Shown: positions 34,265 through 46,213 of the stretch, in pieces | Position numbering within the stretch: position 1 is the stretch's first letter | Layout of the letters: every line of letters begins with the position of its first letter | Assembly (NCBI RefSeq): GCF_022605165.1 | Contig: NC_063073.1 | Location: 1,240,001-1,304,000, forward strand | From: Purpureocillium takamizusanense | Taxonomy: Eukaryota; Ascomycota; Sordariomycetes; Hypocreales; Ophiocordycipitaceae | DNA length: 64,000 nt | Reading direction: 5' to 3' | The notes under the pieces: model-generated | What the model saw: the letters and a program-made list of their open reading frames with translations, nothing else | The model's database searches: none | Told to the model about the DNA's origin: nothing | Program-made: the position numbers and the translations under genes

Positions 34265-36634
34265 GACGGTGATGGCCTTGCCGCTGCGACGATGAGGGCC
34301 GACAGCGATGAGTGTCTTGGTGACGATTCGTGCGAGTAGTTGGGGAGTCTGAGGTGGTCTCCGGGGTCGGGAGACGGGGAGGGGCCAGCGGCGACGCTAT
34401 ATGACGGGGTAGCAGTCCCGCGCTATCGCTAGGTCGAGTCTGATAAAGAGCGGTTACGTCGCCGTGCCTCGTCGTAAGTTTGTATGTATTCCCACGCACC
34501 ACCCTCGGACGAGTCGGAAAAGCCGGGTGTAGACCGAGTAGGTCCGTCGAAAGAGGTTGTTGCACCGTAGATAGGATGGATGCTGGAGGGAAATGGGATT
34601 CCACAGGGGGCTGTCGCACCGGCGGTTGGTGCTGATGCGAGCAAGATGAGAGAAAAGCAAAGGCAGGGTAAGCGTGGCCGGAAGTGGCGGGTCGACAAAG
34701 CAAGCAACCTCCTACTCCCACTTTGAGAAGGGGGCAAAGCCGCGATAACCACAGCAGCACACGGCGAGGGCGCGCGCACACGCAGATGGGCGGATGACGA
34801 GATGGTTGGGCGGATAAGACAAGGGCCTTTCCCAAGGATCCTGTCGGTTTGTTGAGGGTCGCCCCATCCAGCCCAGTAACTAATGAATGACCCGTGTTGC
34901 ACTGCAAGTGCAGGGGATGAGGGGCAACCTAACACTCGGGCACGCTGTTCTGGCCCGTAGCCCTGCGGGTAGGTACCTACTACTCAGTACTGTACCTGAT
35001 GCGGCGAGCCGGGCAGCACTCAAAGGGCATCGTCGCCCGCGCCGCTCTATCCCTGGCACTGGCACATCTGAAGTGGGACAGCTCATGCGTGCTCTCCAGT
35101 GCCCACTCAGAGGCACGATCAGCGGGCGGGGGCGGGTGCTCGTGTGCTACCGCCAGAACTCTGTCTGGACCAGTCCGTCGTCTGCTGGACTCTAGCCTGG
35201 CCTGGTCGGCTGGGCTGGGCTGGATGGGTGCATGGCATGGCAAGATGGCTGGCTGGCCTGCGGTCGGCGCTGCCGGACCCCTGGCTCCGCCAGATGTGTG
35301 TCTGACACAATCCGCTCGTCTCGCGTCGCCATCCGCCCGCGCTGCCGCACTGCTCAGCGTGTCTAGATCTCATTTGGCAGGCCCACGATGATGAACTCGC
35401 CCAGCGTCCAGATGCGGGAGGTCTAGCAGGCCGGATCGTCCTAGCGATGTGCGCGCGCGCATCGTTGTCCCCTCATTCATCTTCCCTCTATCTCTTGTCT
35501 TGAAATTCGGGCAGTGGTGCATGTATGATTTCATGGTCGACCCTGCAGACAGGCGCCATTTCATGCTCACTGCCCAGGTGGGCTGACACCCGTCGCCTGT
35601 CTCCCCTCTAATCTAGTCCACACCCACTCGCGGCCACATGGTCCCTCTGTGAACCTAGCGTTCCCTCGAGTGCCTTCGCCCACAAGAGTGGCTTGACCCA
35701 GCATCTCGTCGTTGGGGGCTTTTGTTACCTCGCTTGCCGGCTCTTATGCAGGTCGCTATGATGCCATCGAGACATGCAGCCTGTTCCTCCAGCGTGTTGC
35801 GTTACACGCCTCTAGCCTCCTGTGTCCCCTCCATGCAACTTAGCATGCAAGTAGGCTATCAACGCGCCAGGGCGGCAGTGACCGAACTACGTATTCGCCG
35901 TTAGTATGTACAGTCTCGGGCGTCGAAAAACCATGACGTATTCATAAGCACATCTCACTCAGCACTTGTCAACTTGCTCTGTTAGCACTGGGCAGAGAGC
36001 CGGACGCGCTCAGTGCTTCTTTTCTGGAATCACTTGTCGAAGATGGACAGTGTTACATATTGGCTAAGCCGGGCGATGAGGTATTTCTTAGCAAAGCTTG
36101 GACGGCGGTTCGTGCCTGTGACGCTGGTCACGATCTTGGACCGAACCGAGTCATGTGAGACAGACCCCGGACGTCCGATCCATGCTCGCACCGCCGCGCC
36201 ACACCGCCGACAAAAAGTTGCGGAAGCAATGGCGAACTCAGTGCGCTAAGTACCTAGGAGTAGAATCGACCACTTTAGGCGTCGTGCTGATGAACAGCTC
36301 ATTTTCTTCAGTGGACGGTCATCGAGCGAAAATAGGGCGCTCCAACCAATCTGCCGGATCTTGCGATTCCAGCCACGCCAGCCCCCGCCCAGTTGGCAAC
36401 GTTCAGTGCACACATCAGGCGGCAAAATGGAGCCGCAACTTTTCATCACGACCTACTCCGATTCCAGACGGTGACAAAGCACGATGAGGGAGCAAACATT
36501 GCGTAAACAGTTCAGGCGCTGAATGCACCAATTCATCATTGATTTGCCGAGCGATCCCCTTGCAAGTCAAGAGGTCTGTATCTGACATGCCGATATGACG
36601 CCAACCAAAACCCTAATGCCAACCCACCAACCGC
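34265..36634. other. gene-free stretch upstream of the 555-residue gene
   Basis: A long plus-strand purine-rich part to about 34700 is the probable leader of the minus-strand gene. The remainder up to the RPL10 stop has only short overlapping frames. No gene is called. Confidence 0.55.
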
Positions 36635-37520
36635 TTAAGCCTCAGACTGGAAAGCCTCGGGGAAGCGGCGCATGTTGTACTCGAGAGGGCCGTGGTTGCT
36701 GAGGAACTGAACGTAAGCACCGTCGACCTTGACACGGCCGGCAGCCTTGCGCTCGAGGTAGTCCTCGCGACGGAGGGGAGTGAAACCCCAGTTCTTGGAA
36801 ATGATGATCTTTTGGCGGCCGGGGAACTTGTACTGCGATCGTCGGAGAGCCTCCAGAGCGAGGCCACGGTCTACCCACGGGGTTAGTATTTGCTGATCAA
36901 GGACAAGAAATGCGGGCAACATACTAGAGTCGCGAGTACGAACGCTCATGATGATCTGACCAATGTTGACACGGGCGACAGTGCCGTTGGGCTTGCCCCA
37001 GGCACCACGCATACCCGTCTGCAGTCTATCGGCACCAGCGCACGACAACATCTTGTTGATACGGACGACGTGGAAGGGGTGAGCGCGGACGCGCAGGTGG
37101 AAGCCCTCCTTGCCGGTGTGCTTGACGAGGTACTTGTTGGCGCAAATACGCGCAGCCTCGAGGGCTTCGGAGCTCAGCTGCTCATACTCGTTGGAGACGA
37201 GGTGGATGCAGAGAGGGAAGTCGTCGACGTTCGCACGCTTTCGGCCGAGATCGAAGATGCGGATCTTGGGGTCAGGTACACCGCGGTTGAACCGAGACTT
37301 GGGGAACGGCTATTTGAGAAGAGCATGTCAGTAAAGATGATCTTCATCATACATGGTGACGACATCGTCACCCGGGAAAATCATTCTCGGCTTGTTCGCC
37401 AAGCACATCAACGTTTTTGAGTCGAAGATGAAGCCTCGCGCAACGTGGGAAGTCGTCAAAGACTTGGATTCTCACCTTGTTCTTGCAGTAACGGTAGCAA
37501 CGAGCAGGACGACGCGCCAT
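36635..37520 (-). CDS. RPL10: 60S ribosomal protein L10 (uL16), 221 aa
   Basis: Exons on the minus strand are 37520-37476, 37309-36925 and 36870-36635, in phase, giving 221 residues, the same length as yeast Rpl10. The N-terminus [15 protein letters not shown], the block [13 protein letters not shown], and RTRDS followed by the conserved [19 protein letters not shown] identify the family. The protein binds 25S rRNA near the peptidyl-transferase centre and joins the large subunit late, in the cytoplasm. Donors are GTGAGA and GTATGT, and both acceptors are TAG. The first intron comes right after codon 15, a common place in ribosomal protein genes. It shares a short divergent promoter with RPL30. 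I am certain of the identity. Confidence 0.98.
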
Positions 37521-37867
37521 CTTGTCGGATTGTGCTGATCTGTCCTAGAGTCGGTGATGTGTTGGGGGAGGATGCGGCCAGCGAAAAGAAGCGGACTGCC
37601 CGTTCTTCAGAATGCGCACCACTTTGATTTCAAAGCATTCTTGGTCAGCCCACAGTGGTGCATGTCGCTTAAACCGCGGGGCTTTAGGGCTCAGCCAATT
37701 CGAGCGATCTCATTTAATTGGCCATCAGAGCCAGCCCTGACCCGCAATTTTCTATCCACCCAAAATCAGAAAAACTTAACCACCAAGTTGCGACTAACTG
37801 GTCTTCGTCGTCCGCATCACCCAGCATCGTCAAATTTCGTCGTCGCCAGCCGCCCAATACCGACACA
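37521..37867. promoter_or_regulatory. bidirectional promoter of RPL10 and RPL30
   Basis: Only 347 bases separate the two start codons, so the leaders and promoters must share this DNA. It holds two CCAAT boxes in opposite directions, at 37695-37699 (plus) and 37717-37721 (minus), close to its centre. CCAAT boxes bind the HAP/NF-Y complex. A TTAGGG heptamer-like stretch lies just before the first. The arrangement should drive both ribosomal genes together. Confidence 0.75.
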
Positions 37868-38436
37868 ATGGCCCCTCAGAAGAAGAGCAAGAAGGATGCC
37901 AACAGCATCAACTCTAAGTTGGCGCTGGTCATGAAGTCCGGCAAGGGTGTGTTTGCGCCTCCATACCTCCGCAACCGCAATTGATATGGGTGCTAACGAA
38001 GACACGCACAGTCACTCTTGGCTACAAGTCCACGCTGAAGAGCCTTCGTTCCGGCAAGGCCAAGCTGATCATCATCGCTGGCAACACCCCTCCCCTCCGC
38101 AAGAGCGAGCTGGAGTACTACTCCATGCTGTCCAAGGCTCCCATCCACCACTTCGGCGGCAACAACGTAAGTTCACCCGAATTGTGATTCACAGTGCGAT
38201 GCCGGCCTCGTCAAGCCTGGCTGCTTCTCGCGAGCAAGTCTCTGCTTAGCAGGAACCAAGCGTTCTTAGCGATCTGCCCAGAGAAAAAGTCGTTTCGACT
38301 TTGGAGGGTTCACCTTGGCTTACTCTTTACGCTGCAGATTGAGCTCGGCACCGCTTGCGGTAAGCTCTTCCGCTGCTCCACCATGGCCATCCTCGATGCT
38401 GGTGACTCCGACATCCTGAGCGACCAGCAGGCGTAA
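37868..38436 (+). CDS. RPL30: 60S ribosomal protein L30 (eL30), 110 aa
   Basis: Exons are 37868-37946, 38012-38166 and 38338-38436, giving 110 residues. The sequence MAPQKKSKK, then [37 protein letters not shown] and [20 protein letters not shown] is the eL30 family throughout. eL30 binds a kink-turn RNA and is part of the 60S subunit. In budding yeast it also binds its own pre-mRNA and blocks splicing of the first intron. The donor of intron 1 here is GTGTGT, a weak match to the usual GTAAGT, while intron 2 has GTAAGT. That is compatible with regulated splicing but does not prove it. The identity is certain. Confidence 0.98.
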
Positions 38437-40227
38437 GTTCCCGCAAGGGAGCTCTGCATTTTTCGGCGTTCGGGGTAAAACGGGTTCACGGGCACTTGAG
38501 GGTATACCAGTCAATGTTATGCGATCACGAGCGACTTGATCAGAGGGATCTTTCGGCCTTGCACGGCCGCAAGTAGTCCCTCTCTGCATGTGCTGCAGCT
38601 TCTCTGTATTATGAGGAGCTGTTATCACTGGAGATGGTCACCTCGCTAAATTAAGAATAAATCTGATGACCTTTTTTACTCCCCGCCACCGATACTGCCC
38701 TTTATGTTTCGTCTCAATTGTGAATGTTGGCAGGGCAGCCGCCGAGACTATTTGCTCGTGGCTGTTGGTTGTTGTTGCCCTTATGTCATTGTTTTGAATG
38801 ATGACGGTCCACATGTCTCGGGCTCCGTGCAACATTTGATGCGCGACTCTAGGCCTAGACGTGCGCAAGCAAAGACCCTCGTCATATCACGCCCTGGTAG
38901 TAAATCATGCCCTACGAAGTACTTTGTTCATTTCAATAATAGGTAGTGTAATAGAAGGGCGTGCTTCACTACTCGCAATTTCGACATTCCACAAAGCAGT
39001 CATGCCGCTCAATCTCGCCGAACAAGAGCAATGTCCAAGCGAAGCTGTTCGCCAACCTTGGTACGTCAAAACGTGGGCAAATTGACGGCGGGTATGTCAC
39101 GCGGAAGGACCGATCGGATCATCTCTCTAGTAGTCGTTCCCCGCGACTGCTCGGTAATCGGACGCGCGGGCAGTCGAGATGACCGCCCTGGGGCTGCCAA
39201 TTCGCTGAGGCAGTGTGATACGTTGGTGGCTTGCGGAGCCGAGGACCGAGTACAAAGTATGTGGGTTTGTCGCAGGGCTGATGCTTGAGCCGTGAAGCTG
39301 CTGTCACGCATGTCCAGAGTACTACACGCTGCCTGCAGATATATAACGCCGAGCCAGCGCGGTGCGCGGGCGTCCTTCAGCCCGGTATCGATCACAAGCA
39401 CAACCAGCTCCCGAGGCACTCTGGGCGCCCGCAGAGAACGCCTTGGTGATCAGAAAGGTACTCATTGGTACCGTCTTGATGCTCAGGAGGGTGGCCTGTC
39501 AAGCAGGGAGATCCCGTGGCCGACTATCTCAGGAGCCTTGGGGGCCTGAGATTAAGCCCGGAGGACGCTAGCTCCATGTGGCCTGGCCACCCCCTGCGCG
39601 GCCCTCCATATCCTGGGCGGACTGGTCGCGGTGATTATAGGGGGTCTGCACCAAGTGTCCAGCGGCGCGAGGCGGCCAGCAGCCCTCAACCGTGGAGGGT
39701 GGTGGGTGGTCATCCATCCAGTGAACCGGAGGAACCTGTGACTAGGCGCTGACCATCCTCCATTCCGAAGCCCGTGGACCCTTTTCTCTCCATCAACAAC
39801 AAAGCAATAACCCATATCTTCAGCAGCCACGCACCTCGTCAGTTGCTGCATAATTGCTCCGTCGTCTTCTGGGCTTTTCACCCTCTTCTCCCGCGTTGCC
39901 CCCCGGGTCCAAACGCACTGACGCTGTTCACGAGTCAGGTGGAGCCCAGGCACCCCCAAATCGGTGGGCAGGCGAGAAGGGACAGGCATTGTGGCATCTT
40001 GAACGACAGCCACCGCTTGCGATCCTCGACACATGCACCACCTCCCCCGGTACTTACTGTACACGACTGTACGATTGCAACACTCAGCTGTACACTGACT
40101 GCACTGCTACCCGCATACTTATTGGGGCGCAACATCAAGTAGCGCCGCGTCCTGCTTCCTTGCGGTTCTTCCGTAGCCCCCAACAACGCACGCCCCGGCG
40201 CAACTCCTCCAAACAAAACCGAGCGAT
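38437..40227. other. spacer between RPL30 and the coiled-coil gene
   Basis: No convincing gene. Dispersed-motif copies lie at 38913-38921 and, in the TACAAAGTA form, 39251-39259. The last 200 bases before 40228 are the probable leader of the coiled-coil gene. Confidence 0.55.
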
Positions 40228-42153
40228 ATGTCGACATCGGCTTCCAAGAAGCCGCCATCTGGCGGTGTAGGGCGCGTGTCAACGGCCGATAACGGCGCCT
40301 CCTCGCCGGGCACATCACCAGCGCGCAATGCGCAACGGTCATCAACGCCAACGGCCCACGCTCGAACCCGATCCGTCCGAGGCGGCGCGCCAGTGTCGGC
40401 CCGCGCTGCCGCTGCACGTCGAGACAGCAGCGCCTTGGGGAGCGCCGAATCCGATGCGCGAGCCGAGAGCGCCTCGGCCGTCGAGGATCTTCAGCAGCGC
40501 CTGGAAAAGGAAGAAAAGTCCTCCGAGCAGTACAAGAAGCAGGTCGACGTGCTGCAGTCCAAGCTGGATGATGTGGTGAAGGAGTCGGCGAGACTGGAAG
40601 AGAAGGTCCACGAGTACGAGGAGCAGCTCGAGGCCCTTAGGAATGAAAAGCGAGATGCGACTCGTCAGATCCGGGAGATGGAGAATATTTACGAGGCGGA
40701 GCGAAGCGCGATCCTCAAGGAAAAGGAGGAGCTGGCGAACAGGGAAGAGGAGATGCAGACCGTCATTCAGCGGCTCAAGGACAATCTCGCCCAGAGAAAC
40801 AACACCGATGACGATGGGAGGCCGTCCAGACAAAGTATGTCCTCGCCCCGCTGGCTGATCCCGGCGCCCGTTTGCCCGGAAGTTGTCACTGACTCTCCTC
40901 CTGCAGCTGCTAGCTCGTCTCCGTCGCTCGACGGCGGCAGCTTCGCCCCTCCATCATCCCTCCACCGCAGCGACTCCCGAAACAGCTCAAAACTCATCTT
41001 GCAAAAGGACAAACTCATCGAGTCTCTGCGGCTGGAACTCGCAGAGGCGCAGATCAAGCTCGTTGAATCCGAGAACCAAGGCGGCGGGAGGCTTCAGGAG
41101 GTTGAACGTCTGCTCATGGAGGCGCGTATGGCCAACGCCAGGCTCATGGAAGACAACGAGAGTTATCAGTTGCTTCTCCAGGAGAGGACCCTCAAGGGCG
41201 ACTTCGGCCAGAGCGACTTCAGCTATATGGGCGCCAGTGCCAACCAGGATGCACTGAACGCTCTGGAGGGCAAGACAGGCGGCTCGAGCCTCGCCGACGA
41301 ACTTTCTGACGCTGCAGCCGCCGAGGGTGAGGGCGACCGCCGCCTCGAGGCCGAGCTCAAGGCCATGAGGGAGCAGAACAAGGCCCTCACGCTATATATT
41401 AACAAGATTATCGAGCGCCTTCTTCAGCACCAGGAGTTCGAACACATCCTGGACCAGTCGGGCGACGTCAAGGCCGCAGTACCCGACACGAACAAGGACC
41501 TTCCTGCGCCGCCTGGTGAGAAACCCGTTCCGAGCGGGCCATCTCTGCTGCAACGGGCCAAGTCGATGGCTGTGGGACAGGCAAAGCCCAAACAGCGGCC
41601 CGTTTCCATCATGCCCGCCTCCAACGCGGCGAGCTCGGCGCACACTGATCCGGAGACGGCCCCGAGAATCCCCATCGGCAATCTTGGGCGATCTGCCAGC
41701 ACGAGGCGGTCCAGGCCGCAGAGTGATCAGTTCACTGGCGCCGCAAGCCTCGTCGGCCAGATGTACAAGGGCCCCGAGGGACCGGCGTCGCCCACGCTCG
41801 GCAACCCCCGGCACTCGCACTCATTCTTTGCGGGCCGCGCTTCCAGCGGAAGTCAAGCTCCTTCCGCCTCGGGTAACTTCCCAGGCATGAGGAGCGAGAC
41901 ATCCAGCCTGAGCGGCGACTCCAACGACAACGTGTCAACGCCGCCTTCCCAGTCTCCGCCCAGATCGCACAGCGACAAGGGGACGACATTTTCGGGTGCG
42001 AAACCTCGGCCGCTGCGCCTGGTGCAGGAGAACCAGGACATGGTTAAGGACAACAAGCGATCGAGCTGGTACTCGGGATGGAGCTGGGGCGCCAAGAAGG
42101 AGGACTCGGCGTCGGCGCAGGCGCCGCCCGCGGGCAGCACGATCCCGGAGTGA
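40228..42153 (+). CDS. coiled-coil protein, 617 aa after removal of a probable 72-base intron (641 if retained)
   Basis: The open frame is 641 codons with no stop. A probable intron lies at 40835-40906: donor GTATGT, branch CTGAC, acceptor CTGCAG, and exactly 72 bases, so it is in frame whether removed or kept. Splicing gives 617 residues. Residues 85-200 form a long coiled coil rich in Glu, Lys, Arg and Leu. A second one follows after a Ser-rich linker at about 230-300, and a third at about 370-405. The C-terminal 200 residues are Ser/Pro-rich and end with the block SSWYSGWSWGAKK. I recall similar filamentous-fungal proteins labelled as M-protein-repeat-like, which only describes coiled coil. 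A cytoskeletal or traffic scaffold is plausible but not shown. Confidence 0.85.
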   Translation: MSTSASKKPPSGGVGRVSTADNGASSPGTSPARNAQRSSTPTAHARTRSVRGGAPVSARAAAARRDSSALGSAESDARAESASAVEDLQQRLEKEEKSSEQYKKQVDVLQSKLDDVVKESARLEEKVHEYEEQLEALRNEKRDATRQIREMENIYEAERSAILKEKEELANREEEMQTVIQRLKDNLAQRNNTDDDGRPSRQSMSSPRWLIPAPVCPEVVTDSPPAAASSSPSLDGGSFAPPSSLHRSDSRNSSKLILQKDKLIESLRLELAEAQIKLVESENQGGGRLQEVERLLMEARMANARLMEDNESYQLLLQERTLKGDFGQSDFSYMGASANQDALNALEGKTGGSSLADELSDAAAAEGEGDRRLEAELKAMREQNKALTLYINKIIERLLQHQEFEHILDQSGDVKAAVPDTNKDLPAPPGEKPVPSGPSLLQRAKSMAVGQAKPKQRPVSIMPASNAASSAHTDPETAPRIPIGNLGRSASTRRSRPQSDQFTGAASLVGQMYKGPEGPASPTLGNPRHSHSFFAGRASSGSQAPSASGNFPGMRSETSSLSGDSNDNVSTPPSQSPPRSHSDKGTTFSGAKPRPLRLVQENQDMVKDNKRSSWYSGWSWGAKKEDSASAQAPPAGSTIPE

Positions 42154-44735
42154 TGATGCCTTTTTCCCCATTCTTTTCCTGGTTCCCGTACGGGTGCAGT
42201 ACGGGCTGGGTCACGTTGATATGAGATATCTCGGACACATGAGAGGGCGTCTGGGGCGTGTAGACTCATCTTTATTCTTCATCGGGAAGACAAAAACATT
42301 TACAAACGTCTTCTGTGCCGTGACTAGGATACGCGGGGCGCTTGGATAAACCACATGGGAGTGAGCGGAAAAGGGACGGGGGAAAGAAGAGAAGGAACGG
42401 CACACCATGTTTGGCTTTGTCAGGGCGTGAGAGCCAACAAACCAACAAGAGTCTTGGTCTGACCACCGTTGACGTGTACTATTTAAGGTCACCGCGGAGT
42501 ACAAAGTATATGCATTGCTGATTCAAACAGGCAGCGGGACGATTACATGCATGCATGTGTGCTCAAACAGCACCGTCCAAGCTGTTCCAACGTAATTCTC
42601 CATCCGCAGGTATCGGGGAGGCATTCCCTAGCCATGGGCGGCCAGGACCTTCCTTGGATGAGGCACTTTGGCTCCAAGCCGGGCAATGGAAGGCGAGACG
42701 AATTGACCGTGAGACCAGGCGCTGCTTCGGGAGCAGATGCCAGAAGGAGCAGCGGCAGCATATCTCTCAATATCACCAATCAAGAGGTGGGTTCGGTCCT
42801 ATGGGATCCGTTTCTGCGAGTCGGGGCGATCACGACAACGGCAGTGGCCCACGAAGGGAATGGGGAAGTTTGTACAGCCGCTCAGTCGGGACGGGTCGGT
42901 CGGTTGGTCAGCCGCTCGGCCTCTCTTCCATTCCTACTACATCCGCCGGTCGGGCGGCTGCGTGCGCCGGGCGTGGAGACATGCACCGGGGGGGGAAGGC
43001 GACTCATGAGATGCCACGACGTGGAGGTTGTGCGTGTGCGGTGCGGGAACAGCTCCGTTTTGCTGGAACATGACAGAGGTAAAGAGAGGCCAGGAGTAGA
43101 TCAGACGTATGCCTCTACGGTTCACGAAAGGCGGAGGAGCACCCCCTCGATTTGTGTCTCTCTTTGAGATGCGGAGGTGGATAACCTTACTCAGGCCTAC
43201 GTGCAGGCGGACGACAGGCTCAGTGCTGTTGGGTCGTGCGCAGGATGGTAGGGAGGGAGGGGGGCTGTGTGTTCGATAGTCGCAGAGAATAACGTCGTGT
43301 TGATGCCCGACGAGCAGCAAGTCTTGCACTGTTCCCCCCGTTTCTGGACCTAGCAACCGCGCCGCAGGTCTTACACGTCTTACGCTTGCCGAGGGGGGAG
43401 GGAGGGTTCGGATTTGGATGGCGTGGCATGGCGCGGAAGGACATGGACGCCGGCTGGCTCTATTACGACTTTGCCACCTGCGTCGCGAGCCGGGAGAACC
43501 CCGTTGTGCTCTGGCTGTGCCGTTAGTAGGTTGCCAGGCAGGCAAGGTAAGGGGACGGACCGGACGACAGATGCATGCCCATTGAGTGAGCCCGGACCGG
43601 CCGACGGAGCAGGGCAGGCAAGACGCACAGGCTCGGAATGCACTTTCGGGGTATCCAGTGCCGAGGAAGGGCGAGTCGTTGTCTCCGGAAGCCTGCGACA
43701 GACAGAGAGAGGACCTACACGATTTGATGCGCGCGAGTCTTACCCCGAGGCGTTGTTTGACGGGTATCACGGTATGACAGCAGCAACCTTGGAAGTGCTG
43801 GTTGGTTTCTTCACGAGTGGCAGGCAAGGGCGGGTCGCAGTGGCTGCTGGACAGGTGCAGATACTTTATTAGTAGTAGCTTTATGGGCGACCGCGGTGGG
43901 AGAAACCAACCGCCCCATGCCCACCAGCATCACCGACCAAGCAAGGCCAGGCAGGCCCAAAGAAAGGGGGCCTGATAGCGGATAGTCCTGCTACCTACCT
44001 ATGGACACCGCCTTTGGAGACGAGGCGGGCGACAACTCGCAAAGGATTGGCGAGGGCACGCCGCCCTTCCCCGCCCGGAAAGCCGGCTGTTGATGGAGAC
44101 ATGCGCAGGAACCCGGGGCCATGACACAGGGCCCCCCGGCGCGTGACCTGCACCGTATGAGTAGCTCTGGCCTCGTTGGGGCCAAAGAGTGGCGGGCCGC
44201 GGGAGCATGCGAGGGGACGACAGAGAGAGAGAGGGGGGGAGAGAGAGAGGTGCCAGGCCCTACACCGTCAAGCAGAGTGCATCGGGTCCAAAGCGCGGGG
44301 ATACCTCATCCATCCCCCTTCATGAGGGGAATAGCATATGCAGGCAACGTGAGAGACAGGGAGGTGAGTGGTCGTCCCTCCATCGGCAGTGAAGTTGTTG
44401 TGCTATGTATGTGTCATGGGGCGCACGGCATCGCGCAGGCACCGGCCGAGATGGTCCTCTCCCTGTCCAGAGGACATAGTCCATGCGTGCGTAGCAGCAG
44501 TATGGACGGCAGTTATGAACCTTGCGATGGGCTGGACCGCGAGCCGTGCAGTCAAGAGAACGCGCGTTCGAGGACGGCCCGCCGCCTGCAGCGCAAAGTC
44601 GTGTGGATGGCGGCAGGGATGGCTGGGGACGCTCTGCTCTCGCGGGTGCCTGCTGCTGGTGTCGTTGTTGGTTGCTGTAGGTTGTTCGCGTTGGCGTGTG
44701 GGCATGGGGCGCCTCGCGAAGGTCGCGAAGGAGAA

Positions 44736-44752
44736 GGGGGGGGGGGGGGGGG
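44736..44752 (+). repeat. run of 17 G
   Basis: Seventeen consecutive G residues in a gene-free stretch, next to a G-rich flank. Such a run can fold into a quadruplex and is a common source of sequencing length error. Confidence 0.9.
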
Positions 44753-46197
44753 TTTGGTGGAAGGCGTGTCACGCTGTGAGAGGCTGCCAGAGAAGGGGCA
44801 CGATGTAGCTCTGCCCTGGGTCTGTGCAGCCGGTGCCCGCGGCCCTGACGCTGACTTTATTAGTACAGACTGCTGCACCTGTTAGTACTGCCCGTACAGT
44901 TATTAGTACTGCTGCCAGGTGACAGTCGTCGTCAGAACCGTTCCGTTCCTTGATGAGCGTCGACCTACCCACTCAGGCGACCCGCGATCCATGCATCAAC
45001 CAAAAATGCCCGCCCATTTGCAGGCGCCAATGACACAGGGCGTTGGCATGCTGCAGTGGGCTGGGCTGACATGCCGCTGACCGACAGTTGAGAGGCGGGC
45101 AGTTCCGAGGTTCGCCAGCCTGGAACTACTAGGTACCTTATTAGCTGCTGCGGCTGGGTAATACGTAGCATGTACGGATGCCTTTTGCCAGGATGCTCAT
45201 GTCCAGCAAATGCCTTGTTAGCATAGTACGCATGGAGACAGACGCTTCAACGACCGACCGGCCCTTCACGTCTCGGCTCTTGGCGCTCCTCAGATGCTAC
45301 CTGCACTGGATGCATGCAGCGGCGCGCGACCACATTCAGACCGATCTGGACCTCCTCATCGTCGGTGCATCGCGATGACACAGCATCATCATCGCGCGAC
45401 TTGACCCCGGAGCATATGCTGCGGCGCTCCAGGCCCCCAAACAGGTTTCGAAGGACATTTGCGAACCAAGCGTAACCAGCGGGACCACAGCATCCGCCAA
45501 ACCCGCCAGATTGGGTCCTGGCCGAGCCGCTGTCGTCGTGTGCCAGCGGCGTGTGGGGTGCGTCGTCCGCCCGATGGCCGCGTGCATGACCAGGCACCAC
45601 CCTCCTCGTCGCGATTGACAGGACGGGTGCAGGAGCCCCAAGTCCCCAGCACGCGGGCATGCACGCGCCTGCAATCATCGATCGCAGAAAGCAGAGCGCG
45701 GTAGTCCTGGCCAGCGACCGTCCCGTGACGTGCGGCACAAGTGTCGTCTACACATACATACTGTACTTGGTAGGTGCAAAGCCCATGTTTGCTCGCGTCG
45801 GCTCGCACCACGTATCTTTGGCCGGCCGGCCAGCTGAGACATTTGAGATCTTGGGGCGCCGAGGTATCGTGCCACCACCACCCACCCAACCCACCTTGTA
45901 AGGCGACCAGTCTCGGGCTCTCCCTGGCGAGCGCGATGTTGAGCTCCGGCGTGTTGGCCTGGCAGGTCGTGGGGGCCGGGGACAGGGGTCAGGTTTTTGG
46001 TTTTGGAACACGCTCTTTTGAGGAGCCCTGTCGAAGATTCAGTTCTTGTCAAGGAGAGCACCCCCCCATGTCCACATAACTGGAAGCAAGGTACTCCCCT
46101 GTTGGCAGCGCTGCTGTGGATTTCATGACCGCTACTTCGTGCTTTGGTGATCGCCCTTTTTGTCACGGACAAACCAGGCGTCTGCTAATTAAGTCAC

Positions 46198-46213
46198 TAC
46201 GAAGTACTTCGCA
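46198..46213. repeat. dispersed motif, near-palindromic copy
   Basis: TACGAAGTA followed by its inverted copy with one mismatch, in the 6 kb gene-free stretch. It closely resembles the perfect palindrome at 360-375. Confidence 0.8.

Noticed and set aside
42937..43827. 296-codon minus-strand frame in the 6 kb gap
   Set aside because: Composition is spread over Cys, Arg, Pro and Ser with no domain, signal or repeat. Overlapping frames of similar quality exist on the other strand.
44121..44885. 254-codon plus-strand frame crossing a 17-G run
   Set aside because: It reads through simple repeats and a homopolymer, with no domain and competing frames on both strands.
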